DNA of 64,000 nt from contig NZ_JBOUVX010000001.1 in NCBI RefSeq assembly GCF_050789285.1, positions 1 through 64,000 on the forward strand, read 5' to 3'. The translations under genes and the position numbers were made by a program. Below, one piece after another: positions 34,181-42,761 of the stretch. The notes under the pieces are model-generated. The model was not told where the DNA came from. It was given only the letters and a program-made list of their open reading frames with translations, and did not search any database. Within the stretch, counting starts at the first letter, position 1, and the number at the start of each line of letters is the position of its first letter. This DNA is from CAVPWP01 sp050789285. Lineage in GTDB: Bacteria > Pseudomonadota > Alphaproteobacteria > Rhodobacterales > Rhodobacteraceae.

Positions 34181-35431
34181 ATGCGATTTTCGGGGATGCG
34201 CGTGCTGGCGGAAGGTCTGCGCGGCAACCGCGGCTGGCGGCCGCACTGGCGCCGGCCCGACCCGAAACCTGCCTATGACATGGTGATCATCGGCGGCGGC
34301 GGGCACGGCCTTTCGACGGCCTACTACCTGGCGAAGAACCACGGCGTCACCGACATAGCGGTGCTCGAGAAGGGTTATCTTGGCGGCGGCAACGTCGGGC
34401 GCAACACCACGATCGTGCGCGCCAACTACATCCTGCCGGGCAATTCCGAATTCTACAGCCACTCGCTGAGGCTGTGGGAAGGGCTCGAGGACGACCTGAA
34501 CTTCAACGTGATGCATTCGCAGCGCGGGCTGATCAACCTGTTCCATTCCGACGGGCAGCGCGACGCCTTCGTGCGGCGCGGCAACGCGATGCTGGCACAG
34601 GGCGACGACGCGATCCTTCTTGGGCGCGACGACTTGCGCGAAATCCTGCCCTATCTCGACTACGACCAGGGCCGGTTCCCGATCTACGGCGGGCTTTACC
34701 ACAAGCGGGGGGGGACCGCGCGGCACGACGCGGTGGCCTGGGGCTATGCCCGGGGGGCCGACCGGCAGGGCGTCGACCTGATCGAGAACTGTGAGGTCAC
34801 GGGCATCCGGATCGAGGGCGGGAAGGTCATGGGCGTCTCGACCACGCGGGGCGAGATCGCCGCGCGGAAGGTGGGCATCGTCGCGGCCGGACGGTCGGGT
34901 CAGGTGGCGGCGCTGGCTGGGCTGCGCCTGCCGATCGAAAGCCACGTCCTTCAGGCCTTCGTGACCGAGGGGCTGAAGCCCGCGATCGACCATGTGATCA
35001 GCTTCGGCATGGGGCATTTCTATATCAGCCAGTCCGACAAGGGCGGCCTCGTCTTCGGCGGCGACCTTGATTTCTATGCCTCCTATGCCGCGCGCGGGAA
35101 CCTGCCCATGGCCGAGCACGTGATGGAGGCCGGCATGACGCTGATGCCGATGATCGGCCGCGCGAAGGTGCTGCGGTCCTGGGGCGGAATCATGGACATG
35201 ACGCCGGACGGATCGCCCATCATCGACCACATGCCGGTCGAAGGGCTCTATCTTGACGCGGGCTGGTGCTATGGCGGGTTCAAGGCCGTTCCGGCATCGG
35301 GGTGGTGCATGGCGCACCTGATGGCTACCGACGTGCCGCACCCCGTCGCCCGCCGCTTCCGGCTTGACCGCTTCGCGACCGGCCATCTTCTTGACGAAGA
35401 AGGCACCGGCAGCCAGCACAACCTGCATTGA
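34181..35431 (+). CDS. soxB: sarcosine oxidase beta subunit
   Basis: 416-residue catalytic subunit of heterotetrameric sarcosine oxidase, which converts sarcosine, O2 and tetrahydrofolate to glycine, H2O2 and 5,10-methylene-THF. The FAD-binding MVIIGGGGHGLSTAYYL is at residues 34-50. His182, preceded by Arg181, in GTARHDAVAWG corresponds to the conserved histidine that holds FMN covalently in characterised enzymes. The start at 34181 follows AGGAG. It is followed by soxD, soxA and soxG in the classical order B-D-A-G. Confidence 0.95.
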   Translation: MRFSGMRVLAEGLRGNRGWRPHWRRPDPKPAYDMVIIGGGGHGLSTAYYLAKNHGVTDIAVLEKGYLGGGNVGRNTTIVRANYILPGNSEFYSHSLRLWEGLEDDLNFNVMHSQRGLINLFHSDGQRDAFVRRGNAMLAQGDDAILLGRDDLREILPYLDYDQGRFPIYGGLYHKRGGTARHDAVAWGYARGADRQGVDLIENCEVTGIRIEGGKVMGVSTTRGEIAARKVGIVAAGRSGQVAALAGLRLPIESHVLQAFVTEGLKPAIDHVISFGMGHFYISQSDKGGLVFGGDLDFYASYAARGNLPMAEHVMEAGMTLMPMIGRAKVLRSWGGIMDMTPDGSPIIDHMPVEGLYLDAGWCYGGFKAVPASGWCMAHLMATDVPHPVARRFRLDRFATGHLLDEEGTGSQHNLH

Positions 35432-35439
35432 CCTGAGCC

Positions 35440-35697
35440 ATGCGCATTCCTTGTCCCTGCTGCGGCCCCCGCGATCTGCGCGAGTTCACCTACCTCGGCG
35501 CGGCGACATACCTCGACCGACCGGCAGCAGATGCCCCGGACGGCGCCTGGGACGCCTACCTCCACCTGCGCGACAACCCTGCCGGGCCCACGCGCGACCT
35601 GTGGTACCACGAGCCCTGCGGCACCTGGGCCTGCGTGAGCCGCGACACCGTCACCCATGCCGTCACGGGCGCCGTCCCGCTGGAGCGCGCGCGATGA
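35440..35697 (+). CDS. soxD: sarcosine oxidase delta subunit
   Basis: 85-residue zinc-binding subunit of the tetramer, normal length for the family. The N-terminal CPCCGPRDLREFTYLG and the later WYHEPCGTWACVSRDT supply the cysteine and histidine ligands. It starts 8 bases after the soxB stop and overlaps soxA by 4 bases (ATGA). Structural role; no activity of its own is known. Confidence 0.94.
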   Translation: MRIPCPCCGPRDLREFTYLGAATYLDRPAADAPDGAWDAYLHLRDNPAGPTRDLWYHEPCGTWACVSRDTVTHAVTGAVPLERAR

Positions 35698-38639
35698 GGC
35701 GCCGCGATGGCAAGGGGCATTCGATCGACCGGGGCAACGCCGTCGGCTTTCGCTTCGAGGGCCGCGCCTACCTTGGCTTTGAAGGCGACACGCTGGCCTC
35801 GGCGCTTCTTGCGAACGGGGTGCGGGTGGTGGGGCGGTCCTTCAAGTATCACCGCCCGCGCGGCGTGATGACCGCCGGCTCGGAAGAGCCGAACGCCCTG
35901 GTCGAAGTGCGCCGCGACGGCGCCTTCCATCCCAACATCCGCGCCACCCTCCAGGAACTACACCGCGGCCTCGAGGCACGGGCGCAGAACTGCTGGCCCG
36001 CGCTGCGCTTCGACGTCATGGCGCTGAACGATTGGGCGGCCCCCTTCATCGGCGCAGGCTTCTACTACAAGACCTTCATGTGGCCGCGCGCCTTCTGGGA
36101 AAGGCTTTACGAGCCCGTGATCCGGCGGGCGGCCGGGCTGGGCCGGCTTCCTGCCACGCCCGAGGCGGGCGTTTACGAAAAGGCCTTCGCCTTCTGCGAC
36201 CTCCTGGTGATCGGCGCCGGGCCCACAGGGCTAATGGCCGCGATGACTGCCGGCCGTGCGGGACTTCGCGTCATCCTTGCCGAGGAAGACCGCGAGCCGG
36301 GCGGGCAGCTGCACACGGCCACCGGCGCAATTGGCGGCCTGCCCGCGCGCGACTGGGCCGCGGGCGTCCTGGCCGAGCTTGCCGCGCTTCCCAACGTCCG
36401 GCTGATGACGCGCACCACGGTGACCGGGGCCTATGACGGCGGGGTCTTCGGCGCGCTCGAACGCGTTGGCCAACATGTGGCCCGACCGGGCGATTTGCCG
36501 CGCGAGTGCTTCTGGCGGATCACCGCGCGCCGCGCGATCCTGGCCGCCGGCGCGCTTGAACGTCCCTTGGCCCATCCAGGCAATGACCGGCCGGGCGTGA
36601 TGCTTCTGGGCGCGGTCGCCGCCTACTGGCACCGCTGGGGCGTCGATCCCGGGCGGGTCGTGGTCTTCGGCAACACCGATGCCGCTTTCGAGACGGCGCG
36701 GGCGCTGGCCGGGCAGGGGGTGCAGATCGCGGCTTACGTCGACCCGCGGCCCGAGATCGGCGGGACGGCGCCCTTCGAGGTACGCACCGGGGCCGAGGTC
36801 GTGGACACCGCCGGGCGCTTCGGCCTGCGCGAAGTCACGATCCGGCAGCGCTCGCGCGTCTTCAGGATCGAGGCGCGGACCCTTGCGCTGTCGGGCGGCT
36901 GGAACCCGACCCTGCACCTGGCCTGCCATATGAACGCACGGCCGGACTGGACCCCCGAGATCGCCGCGTTCGTGCCAAGGGATGGCATGGTTCCGGGTCT
37001 GGCGGCGGCGGGCGCGGCGCGCGGGCTGTTTTCGACCGCGGCCTGCCTTGCGAGCGGACGCCGGGCCGCTCTCGAAGCGGCGGCCGAGTTGGGGGTTAGG
37101 GCGCAGGCGGCCCCTGTGCCCGAGGCCGAGGACGCGCCCTACCGGATCGCGCCGCTCTGGGAGGTGAAAGGCCACGGACGGCGCGGCACGCGCGCCTGGC
37201 TCGACCTTGCCAATGACGTCACAACCAAGGATGTGGCCCTTGCCGCGCAGGAAGGCTATGCCTCGGTCGAGCACATGAAGCGCTATACGACGCAGGGCAT
37301 GGCGCCCGATCAGGGCAAGTCGTCGAACGTCGCGGCCCTTGCGGTGCTTGCCGACGTCACAGGACGCGGCATCCCCCAGACCGGAACGACGACCTTTCGG
37401 CCCCCCTTCGTGCCGGTGACGATCGCCGCGATGGGCGCGGGCGGGCGCGGATGGGGCTTCGCGCCCGAACGCCGCATGACCTCGGACATGGCAACACGCG
37501 CCATGGGCGCACCGATGATCGAGGCGGGCCTGTGGTTCCGGCCGTCGTATTTCCCAAGGGCCGGTGAGACGCACTGGCGCCAAAGCTGCGACCGCGAGGT
37601 CGCGATGGTGCGCAATGCGGTGGGTGTCTGCGACGTCTCGACCCTGGGCAAGATCGACGTTCAGGGGCCGGACGCGGGGCGCTTTCTCGACTTCGTCTAT
37701 ACCGGCACGATGTCGACGCTGAAGCCGGGGCGCGTGCGCTATGGGCTGATGCTGCGCGAGGACGGCCATGTCCTTGACGACGGCACCTGCGCGCGGCTTT
37801 CCGGGGAACGGTTCCTCGTCACCACGACCACCGCCGCCGCCGGACCGGTGATGCGCCATCTCGACTTCGTGCAGCAGGCCTTCTGCGCCGACTGGAAGAT
37901 GCGCATTGCGTCGGTGACCGAACACTGGGCGCAGTTCGCCGTCGCCGGCCCCCAGGCCCGCGCCGTTCTCGACCAGGTGCTCGATGCCCGGGTCGATCCC
38001 GGCGACCCGCCCTTCATGGGCGTCCACGAGGTCACGGTCGGGGGTGTCGTGTGTCGGCTGTTCCGGATCTCGTTCAGCGGCGAACTCGGCTATGAGATCG
38101 CCGTTCCGGCAGGGTATGGCGCCGCGCTTTTCGACCGTCTCGTGGCGGCGGCGGCCGACGCCGGCGGCGGCCCCTACGGCATGGAGGCGCTCAACGTGCT
38201 TCGGATCGAGAAGGGCTACCTGACGCATGCCGAGATGGATGGGCGCACCACGGCCTTCGACCTTGGGCTCGAGCGGATGCTGGCGACCGGCAAGGACTTC
38301 ATCGGCAAGGCCGCCAGCCGGAGGCCGGGCCTGACCGGGCCCGAGCGGCTGCAACTGGTCGGCATCCGCGGGCGCGACCCGGCGATCGAGATCACGGCGG
38401 GTGCGCATCTTTATGCGCCCGACGCGCCAGCCCGAGCCGATGCGGGGCAGGGCCATGTCAAGTCGGTGTGCCGATCGCCCACCCTCGATGCGTGGATCGG
38501 CCTTGCGCTGGTCCGCGACGGGCGCGCCCGGCACGGCGAGACGCTGCGCCTTGACGACGGGCTGCGCGGCATCCGCGCCGAGGTCGAGCTCTGCGATCCC
38601 GTCTTCTTCGACCTGGAGGGAGGGCGGATGCGTGGCTGA
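35694..38639 (+). CDS. soxA: sarcosine oxidase alpha subunit
   Basis: 981-residue subunit binding NAD and tetrahydrofolate. An N-terminal ferredoxin-like domain (about residues 15-90), a dinucleotide fold LLVIGAGPTGLMAAM near residue 169, and a C-terminal GcvT domain (from about residue 600) that takes up the one-carbon unit. ATG 35694 overlaps the soxD stop; the open frame upstream is not coding. It ends inside the start of soxG. Length and domain order match known alpha subunits. Confidence 0.95.
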   Translation: MRRRDGKGHSIDRGNAVGFRFEGRAYLGFEGDTLASALLANGVRVVGRSFKYHRPRGVMTAGSEEPNALVEVRRDGAFHPNIRATLQELHRGLEARAQNCWPALRFDVMALNDWAAPFIGAGFYYKTFMWPRAFWERLYEPVIRRAAGLGRLPATPEAGVYEKAFAFCDLLVIGAGPTGLMAAMTAGRAGLRVILAEEDREPGGQLHTATGAIGGLPARDWAAGVLAELAALPNVRLMTRTTVTGAYDGGVFGALERVGQHVARPGDLPRECFWRITARRAILAAGALERPLAHPGNDRPGVMLLGAVAAYWHRWGVDPGRVVVFGNTDAAFETARALAGQGVQIAAYVDPRPEIGGTAPFEVRTGAEVVDTAGRFGLREVTIRQRSRVFRIEARTLALSGGWNPTLHLACHMNARPDWTPEIAAFVPRDGMVPGLAAAGAARGLFSTAACLASGRRAALEAAAELGVRAQAAPVPEAEDAPYRIAPLWEVKGHGRRGTRAWLDLANDVTTKDVALAAQEGYASVEHMKRYTTQGMAPDQGKSSNVAALAVLADVTGRGIPQTGTTTFRPPFVPVTIAAMGAGGRGWGFAPERRMTSDMATRAMGAPMIEAGLWFRPSYFPRAGETHWRQSCDREVAMVRNAVGVCDVSTLGKIDVQGPDAGRFLDFVYTGTMSTLKPGRVRYGLMLREDGHVLDDGTCARLSGERFLVTTTTAAAGPVMRHLDFVQQAFCADWKMRIASVTEHWAQFAVAGPQARAVLDQVLDARVDPGDPPFMGVHEVTVGGVVCRLFRISFSGELGYEIAVPAGYGAALFDRLVAAAADAGGGPYGMEALNVLRIEKGYLTHAEMDGRTTAFDLGLERMLATGKDFIGKAASRRPGLTGPERLQLVGIRGRDPAIEITAGAHLYAPDAPARADAGQGHVKSVCRSPTLDAWIGLALVRDGRARHGETLRLDDGLRGIRAEVELCDPVFFDLEGGRMRG

Positions 38640-39192
38640 CCTGACCAGGACCCCACCCTTCGACGGCGCGTCCCTGCCGCTTGCGCTGGGTGAAAGCCGG
38701 CTCGAGGCGCTGACGGCCGGCATCATCCTGGCGATCGCGCCCTATCCCGGGCACGAGGACGACGCCGCCCGCGCGCTGGGCGCCTTTCCCACGCCAGGCG
38801 ACTGCCTGACGCTGGGGGGCGGGCGGCTGGTCTGGGCCGGGCGGGCGGTGGCCTTTCTCTTCGATCCCGACGACCCGTCCGAGGAGGTCGTCGCGAGACG
38901 GCTGGCCGGTCTGGCCGCAGTGACCGAGCAGTCGGACGGTTGGGTGGGTCTGCGCCTTTCGGGCGCCGATGCGCCTGAAGTGCTGGCGCGTCTCGTGCCG
39001 CTCGATCTGGCCGGGATGCCCGACGGAACGTCGGCGCGTTCGGTTCTGAACCATGCGCCGCTTCTTCTGGTCCGCCGCGACGGCGCCTTCGAGATGTGGT
39101 CGTTCCGCTCGATGGCGGGAACGATCCTGCACGAGGTCGAAGGCGCGATGCGCGCGGTCGCGGCGCGGCGCGGCAGCAGGCCAGGCACGTAA
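38632..39192 (+). CDS. soxG: sarcosine oxidase gamma subunit
   Basis: 186-residue fourth subunit, last in soxBDAG. It is GcvT-like and poorly conserved, as usual for gamma subunits; SVLNHAPLLLVRR and MWSFRSMAGTILHEV near the end are the most family-like parts. The start is GTG at 38632, overlapping the soxA stop by 8 bases with GGAGGGAGG upstream. A short CACGT-AATCG-ACGTG palindrome (39186-39200) covers the stop codon and may be part of a weak transcript end. Confidence 0.9.
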   Translation: MADLTRTPPFDGASLPLALGESRLEALTAGIILAIAPYPGHEDDAARALGAFPTPGDCLTLGGGRLVWAGRAVAFLFDPDDPSEEVVARRLAGLAAVTEQSDGWVGLRLSGADAPEVLARLVPLDLAGMPDGTSARSVLNHAPLLLVRRDGAFEMWSFRSMAGTILHEVEGAMRAVAARRGSRPGT

Positions 39193-39272
39193 TCGACGTG
39201 AAATGACGCAGGCGGACGCGCAACGGCCCTTTCGGCTGCGATCATGGCGGCGGAAGTCTCGAGGTCGTCCCA

Positions 39273-40496
39273 GTGTTCGAACGCCGCATTCCCGAATGGG
39301 TCCGCCATGCTCCGGTGGCGGGGGCGTCGGGCTTCGCGATCCTGTCGGCGCTGGATGCCGGCGCCCGGGCGATCCTCGTGTCGGTCTTTCCGCTGCTGAT
39401 GTATCGCACGCTGGGCAGCGCCGAGGGCGTGTCCGCCGTCTATCTGGGGGTCGGCGTCATCGCGCTGGCGGCGGCGCTGCTGATCCCCTGGGCGATGCGG
39501 CGCCTGCCGCGGCGCTGGATGTTCACGGCCGGCGCGCTGACCTATGCGCTGGGCGCGGCCGTGATCCTTGCCGGCGGTGTCGCCGCCTCGCCGGCGGCTC
39601 TGGCCCTTGCCTCGGTCGCGTCGGTGACGGTCTTCGTCTGCCTGAACGCCTACGTGCTCGACTTCATCTCGCAGGCCGAACTGGGCCGGTGCGAGACGAT
39701 GCGGATGTTCTACTCGGCCCTCGCGTGGAGCCTTGGCCCCTTCATCGGTGTCTGGCTTGTGTCGATCTGGACGCCGTTGCCTTTTCTGGTCTCGGCCGGC
39801 TTCGGCGTGGTGCTGTGCCTTGTCTTCTGGAAGATGCGCCTTGGCGACGGCAAGCTGATCCGCCGCAGCCGCGCCCCGGCGGCGAACCCCTTGGCCTATC
39901 TTGCGCGCTTCGCGTCGCAGCCCCGTCTGGTGGCCGGCTATCTCTTCGCCATGCTCAGGTCCTGCGGCTGGTGGGTCTATGTCGTCTATCTTCCGATCTT
40001 CGCGATCCAGAGCGGTCTGGGCGAGCGCACGGGAGGCATCGCGCTGTCGCTGACGAACAGCATTCTGTTCCTGACACCGCTCATGCTGCGCTGGACGCGA
40101 CCGCGCCCCGTGCGTGTCGCTGTTCGCGCGGGCTTCCTGTGGAGTGCGATCCTGTTCACCGCCGCGACGGTGCTACATGCCAGCCCCTGGGTTGCGCTGG
40201 CGTGCCTGTTTGTCGGATCGGGCTTCCTCGTGCTGCTCGATATTGCGGGCGGGCTGCCCTTCCTGATGGCGGTCAAGCCGTCGGAACGTACCGAGATGTC
40301 GGCGGTCTATTCGAGCTTTCGCGACGTGTCGGGGATCTTGACCCCCGGCGTGGCGTTCCTCGTTCTGCTCTTCGTGCCGGTTCAGGGGTTGTTCGCGGCG
40401 GCGGGGGCGGGGCTTCTGGTCGGGTGGGGCATCGCCGGGCGAATCCCGCGTCGCCTTGGCGCCGCGCGCCCTCCGCATGGGGCCGCGGCCCAGTGA
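39273..40496 (+). CDS. MFS transporter
   Basis: 407-residue major-facilitator membrane protein with about 12 hydrophobic segments and the loop arginines PWAMRRLPRRW between segments 2 and 3. The start is GTG at 39273, with only a weak ribosome binding site (GAGG). It begins 80 bases after soxG in the same direction, so it could be an extra exporter or importer of the sox operon, but the sequence is not close to any transporter subfamily I can name. Confidence 0.8.
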   Translation: MFERRIPEWVRHAPVAGASGFAILSALDAGARAILVSVFPLLMYRTLGSAEGVSAVYLGVGVIALAAALLIPWAMRRLPRRWMFTAGALTYALGAAVILAGGVAASPAALALASVASVTVFVCLNAYVLDFISQAELGRCETMRMFYSALAWSLGPFIGVWLVSIWTPLPFLVSAGFGVVLCLVFWKMRLGDGKLIRRSRAPAANPLAYLARFASQPRLVAGYLFAMLRSCGWWVYVVYLPIFAIQSGLGERTGGIALSLTNSILFLTPLMLRWTRPRPVRVAVRAGFLWSAILFTAATVLHASPWVALACLFVGSGFLVLLDIAGGLPFLMAVKPSERTEMSAVYSSFRDVSGILTPGVAFLVLLFVPVQGLFAAAGAGLLVGWGIAGRIPRRLGAARPPHGAAAQ

Positions 40497-40711
40497 CACC
40501 CGTGCGGTTGCCGCCTGTCCTGCCATCGGCATGGCCCTGCCCGTCGCCCTGGGAGCGACATGATATTGCCTAGCAGCGCCAGAAAGGCCAAATCCGGTGT
40601 CATCGCGACCGGCTGAAGGTGGTCTTGGGCATCGGGCGATTCGAGACAGGCCGCGGGCCGCGACAAGGTGATCACACCGGCGCCCGCATGATCAAGAAAG
40701 TGGAGATCCCG

Positions 40712-42637
40712 ATGCGTTCCGGCTTCCGACTGACCTGCGTTGCTTCCCTTTTGACCGTTGCCGTGGCCGGCGCCGCTGGCGCTCAGGAGTCGGACGCCAC
40801 GCAACCTCCCGAGTGCGTTGCCGAAGGCGGTGTGGACTGCCCCGAGGTTCTTTTGGAGCCCGCCACGGGCGAGGCTGCCGCAGGAACCGATGCCGACGCC
40901 TCGGTCGAGGCCGACGGGGCCGCCGACGTGGCCGGCGACGCCGACGTGGCGGCGGAACCCGCGGTCGTGCCCGAATTGCCCACGGAAGAGCCGATGGCTG
41001 AAGATCCGGCGACGGAAGATCCGGTGACGGACGAGGCTGTGACGGACGAGGCCGTGGCGGATGAGCCGGCATCGGACGAGGCCGCGACCGAGGATACCGT
41101 CAACGCCACCGATCCCCTTCCTGCCGAAGATACCGGCGCCGAATCGGCCCCGGCAGAGGGTGTGGAAGAAGCCCCGGCCGAGGCCTCCCCTGAGGTCCCG
41201 GGCGCGGCGACCTCCGAAAGCAGTGCCGGTGCCGTCGATGACGCCGTGGAGCAGGAGTCGGTCGGCTCGCCGGTCGAAGACACGGCCGACGGGGCAGAGG
41301 AAGGCGGGACCGTTCCGACCCCGTCCGCCGAACCGGACACCGCTGCCGCGGAAGACCAGCCATTGCCCGAAGCGCCGGTGTCGGCCGACGCGGACCAGCC
41401 CGCCATGGATCAGGGTGCGGCCGAGGACCCCGTGACCCAACTGCCGGTCACGGCCGCGCCTGCCGAACAGGCCGCCGAAGTCGACGAGGCTGTCCGCGCC
41501 GAGGTCGCCGAAGATCCCGAGGTGCAGGCGGCCGTGACGGTTCTGGAAGGGGCCCTTTCGGGCGATCCCGAAGCGGCGCAGCCGACCGATACGAACCTGT
41601 CGCCCACCCAGACCGTCACCCGCGAGATCGTCGAGACGCGCAGCGCCGCCGAGGAGTTCAGCGGAGCGGTGCTGTCAAGCCCGGCCGGCAATGCCGGCTC
41701 TTCGGCACAGGCGCAGGCCGAGGCGCGCGCGCAGGCGGACGAACGGCGTGACCGGCTTGAGGCCGCCGGACTTGGCGCTCTGGCCGGCCTTGCGGTCGGC
41801 GCGCTCCTCTTCGATCGGCAGGAGGTGGTCGCAACCACGCCCGAGCGCGTCGTGGTGGTGGATCGCGACACCAACGTCCACCAGGTCTGGCGGGACGACG
41901 ACGCCGTCCTGCGCCGCCCGGGCACGCGGCAGGAAACGACGACCTACGCCGACGGTTCGACCCGCACGGTGCTGAGCTACCCCGACGGCGTGCGGATCGA
42001 GACGCTGCGCGATGCGACCGGACGGGTCCTTCGCCGGGAACGGATCGAGGCCGGTGGGCGGGTGACCCTGCTTGACGATACCCGGCGTTTCGCCCCGGTC
42101 GAGGTCAGCCGTCTTCCGCCCGCGCCGACGGTCCCGGTCGTCCGCCTTCGGCCGGGGACCGATCCGGTGTTCGGCGCCGAACTGGTCCGCGCTGCGACCG
42201 TGCCGCTTGACCGGACCTTCTCGCTTGCGCAGATCCGCAACATCGTAGAAGTGCGCCGACTTGCACCCGTCCTGTCAAGCGATCCGGTTCTTTTCGACAC
42301 GGGGTCGGCCGCCCTTGCCCCACAGCAGGCGGCGACGCTTTCGGGCATCGCGGCCGTGATGCTGGAACTTCTGCGCGCCAGCCCGCGTGAGGTCTTCCTG
42401 ATCGAGGGCCATACCGATGCGACCGGGTCGGCCGCCTTCAACCTTGCCCTGTCCGACCGCCGGGCCGAGACCGTGGCCCAGGCGCTGGTCGACTATTTCG
42501 GCGTGCCGCCCGAGAACCTGGTTTTCCAGGGCTATGGCGAGGCGCTTCTGGACATTCCCACGCAGGCGGCCGAACCGCGCAACCGGCGGGTCGAAATTCG
42601 AAGGATCTCGACGCTTCTCCACCCGTGGGAAGCCTAA
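40712..42637 (+). CDS. OmpA-family protein with long acidic repeat region
   Basis: 641-residue envelope protein. Signal peptide about residues 1-25 (MRSGFRLTCVASLLTVAVAG, cleaved near GAQ). Residues about 26-330 are very rich in Ala, Glu, Asp, Pro and Thr and include eight 5-residue units at 90-129. A hydrophobic segment at about 350-368 precedes a YD-like stretch and a C-terminal OmpA domain (about 525-635) with EGHTDATGS and the peptidoglycan-binding NRRVEI. ATG 40712 has GGAG 6 bases upstream and starts the signal peptide; earlier ATGs at 40688 and 40619 are less likely. It probably anchors the outer envelope to peptidoglycan, with the acidic region as a spacer. A stem-loop follows the stop. 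Confidence 0.85.
   Translation: MRSGFRLTCVASLLTVAVAGAAGAQESDATQPPECVAEGGVDCPEVLLEPATGEAAAGTDADASVEADGAADVAGDADVAAEPAVVPELPTEEPMAEDPATEDPVTDEAVTDEAVADEPASDEAATEDTVNATDPLPAEDTGAESAPAEGVEEAPAEASPEVPGAATSESSAGAVDDAVEQESVGSPVEDTADGAEEGGTVPTPSAEPDTAAAEDQPLPEAPVSADADQPAMDQGAAEDPVTQLPVTAAPAEQAAEVDEAVRAEVAEDPEVQAAVTVLEGALSGDPEAAQPTDTNLSPTQTVTREIVETRSAAEEFSGAVLSSPAGNAGSSAQAQAEARAQADERRDRLEAAGLGALAGLAVGALLFDRQEVVATTPERVVVVDRDTNVHQVWRDDDAVLRRPGTRQETTTYADGSTRTVLSYPDGVRIETLRDATGRVLRRERIEAGGRVTLLDDTRRFAPVEVSRLPPAPTVPVVRLRPGTDPVFGAELVRAATVPLDRTFSLAQIRNIVEVRRLAPVLSSDPVLFDTGSAALAPQQAATLSGIAAVMLELLRASPREVFLIEGHTDATGSAAFNLALSDRRAETVAQALVDYFGVPPENLVFQGYGEALLDIPTQAAEPRNRRVEIRRISTLLHPWEA
40979..41098 (+). repeat. 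eight tandem 15-nt units (5 residues each) in the OmpA-family gene
   Basis: Eight in-frame units encode PTEEP, MAEDP, ATEDP, VTDEA, VTDEA, VADEP, ASDEA and ATEDT. Units 3 and 4 differ only in their last base (GTGACGGACGAGGCT/C). The reading-frame-preserving repeat could change copy number by slippage without breaking the gene. Confidence 0.75.
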
Positions 42638-42640
42638 GGC

Positions 42641-42673
42641 CGTGGCCGTCCGCCACCTGCGCGGGCGGCCACG
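42641..42673 (+). terminator. stem-loop after the OmpA-family gene
   Basis: Arms CGTGGCCGTCCGC (42641-42653) and GCGGGCGGCCACG (42661-42673), 13 pairs with one G-T, loop of 7 bases, starting 3 bases after the stop codon. Only a weak T-containing tail (TGATTTCG) follows, so termination may be partial or Rho-aided. Confidence 0.55.
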
Positions 42674-42761
42674 CCTGATTTCGTGAACCACAAAGCCGTT
42701 GTCGATCTCCCCCGGGTCGGGGTAGCCTTCCTTTGAAACCTTCCTTTCCCCGAAAGTCGCC

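Noticed and set aside
40382..41440. Glycine- and arginine-rich open frame on the minus strand
   Set aside because: Repetitive composition is the reverse reading of the acidic OmpA-family repeat region.
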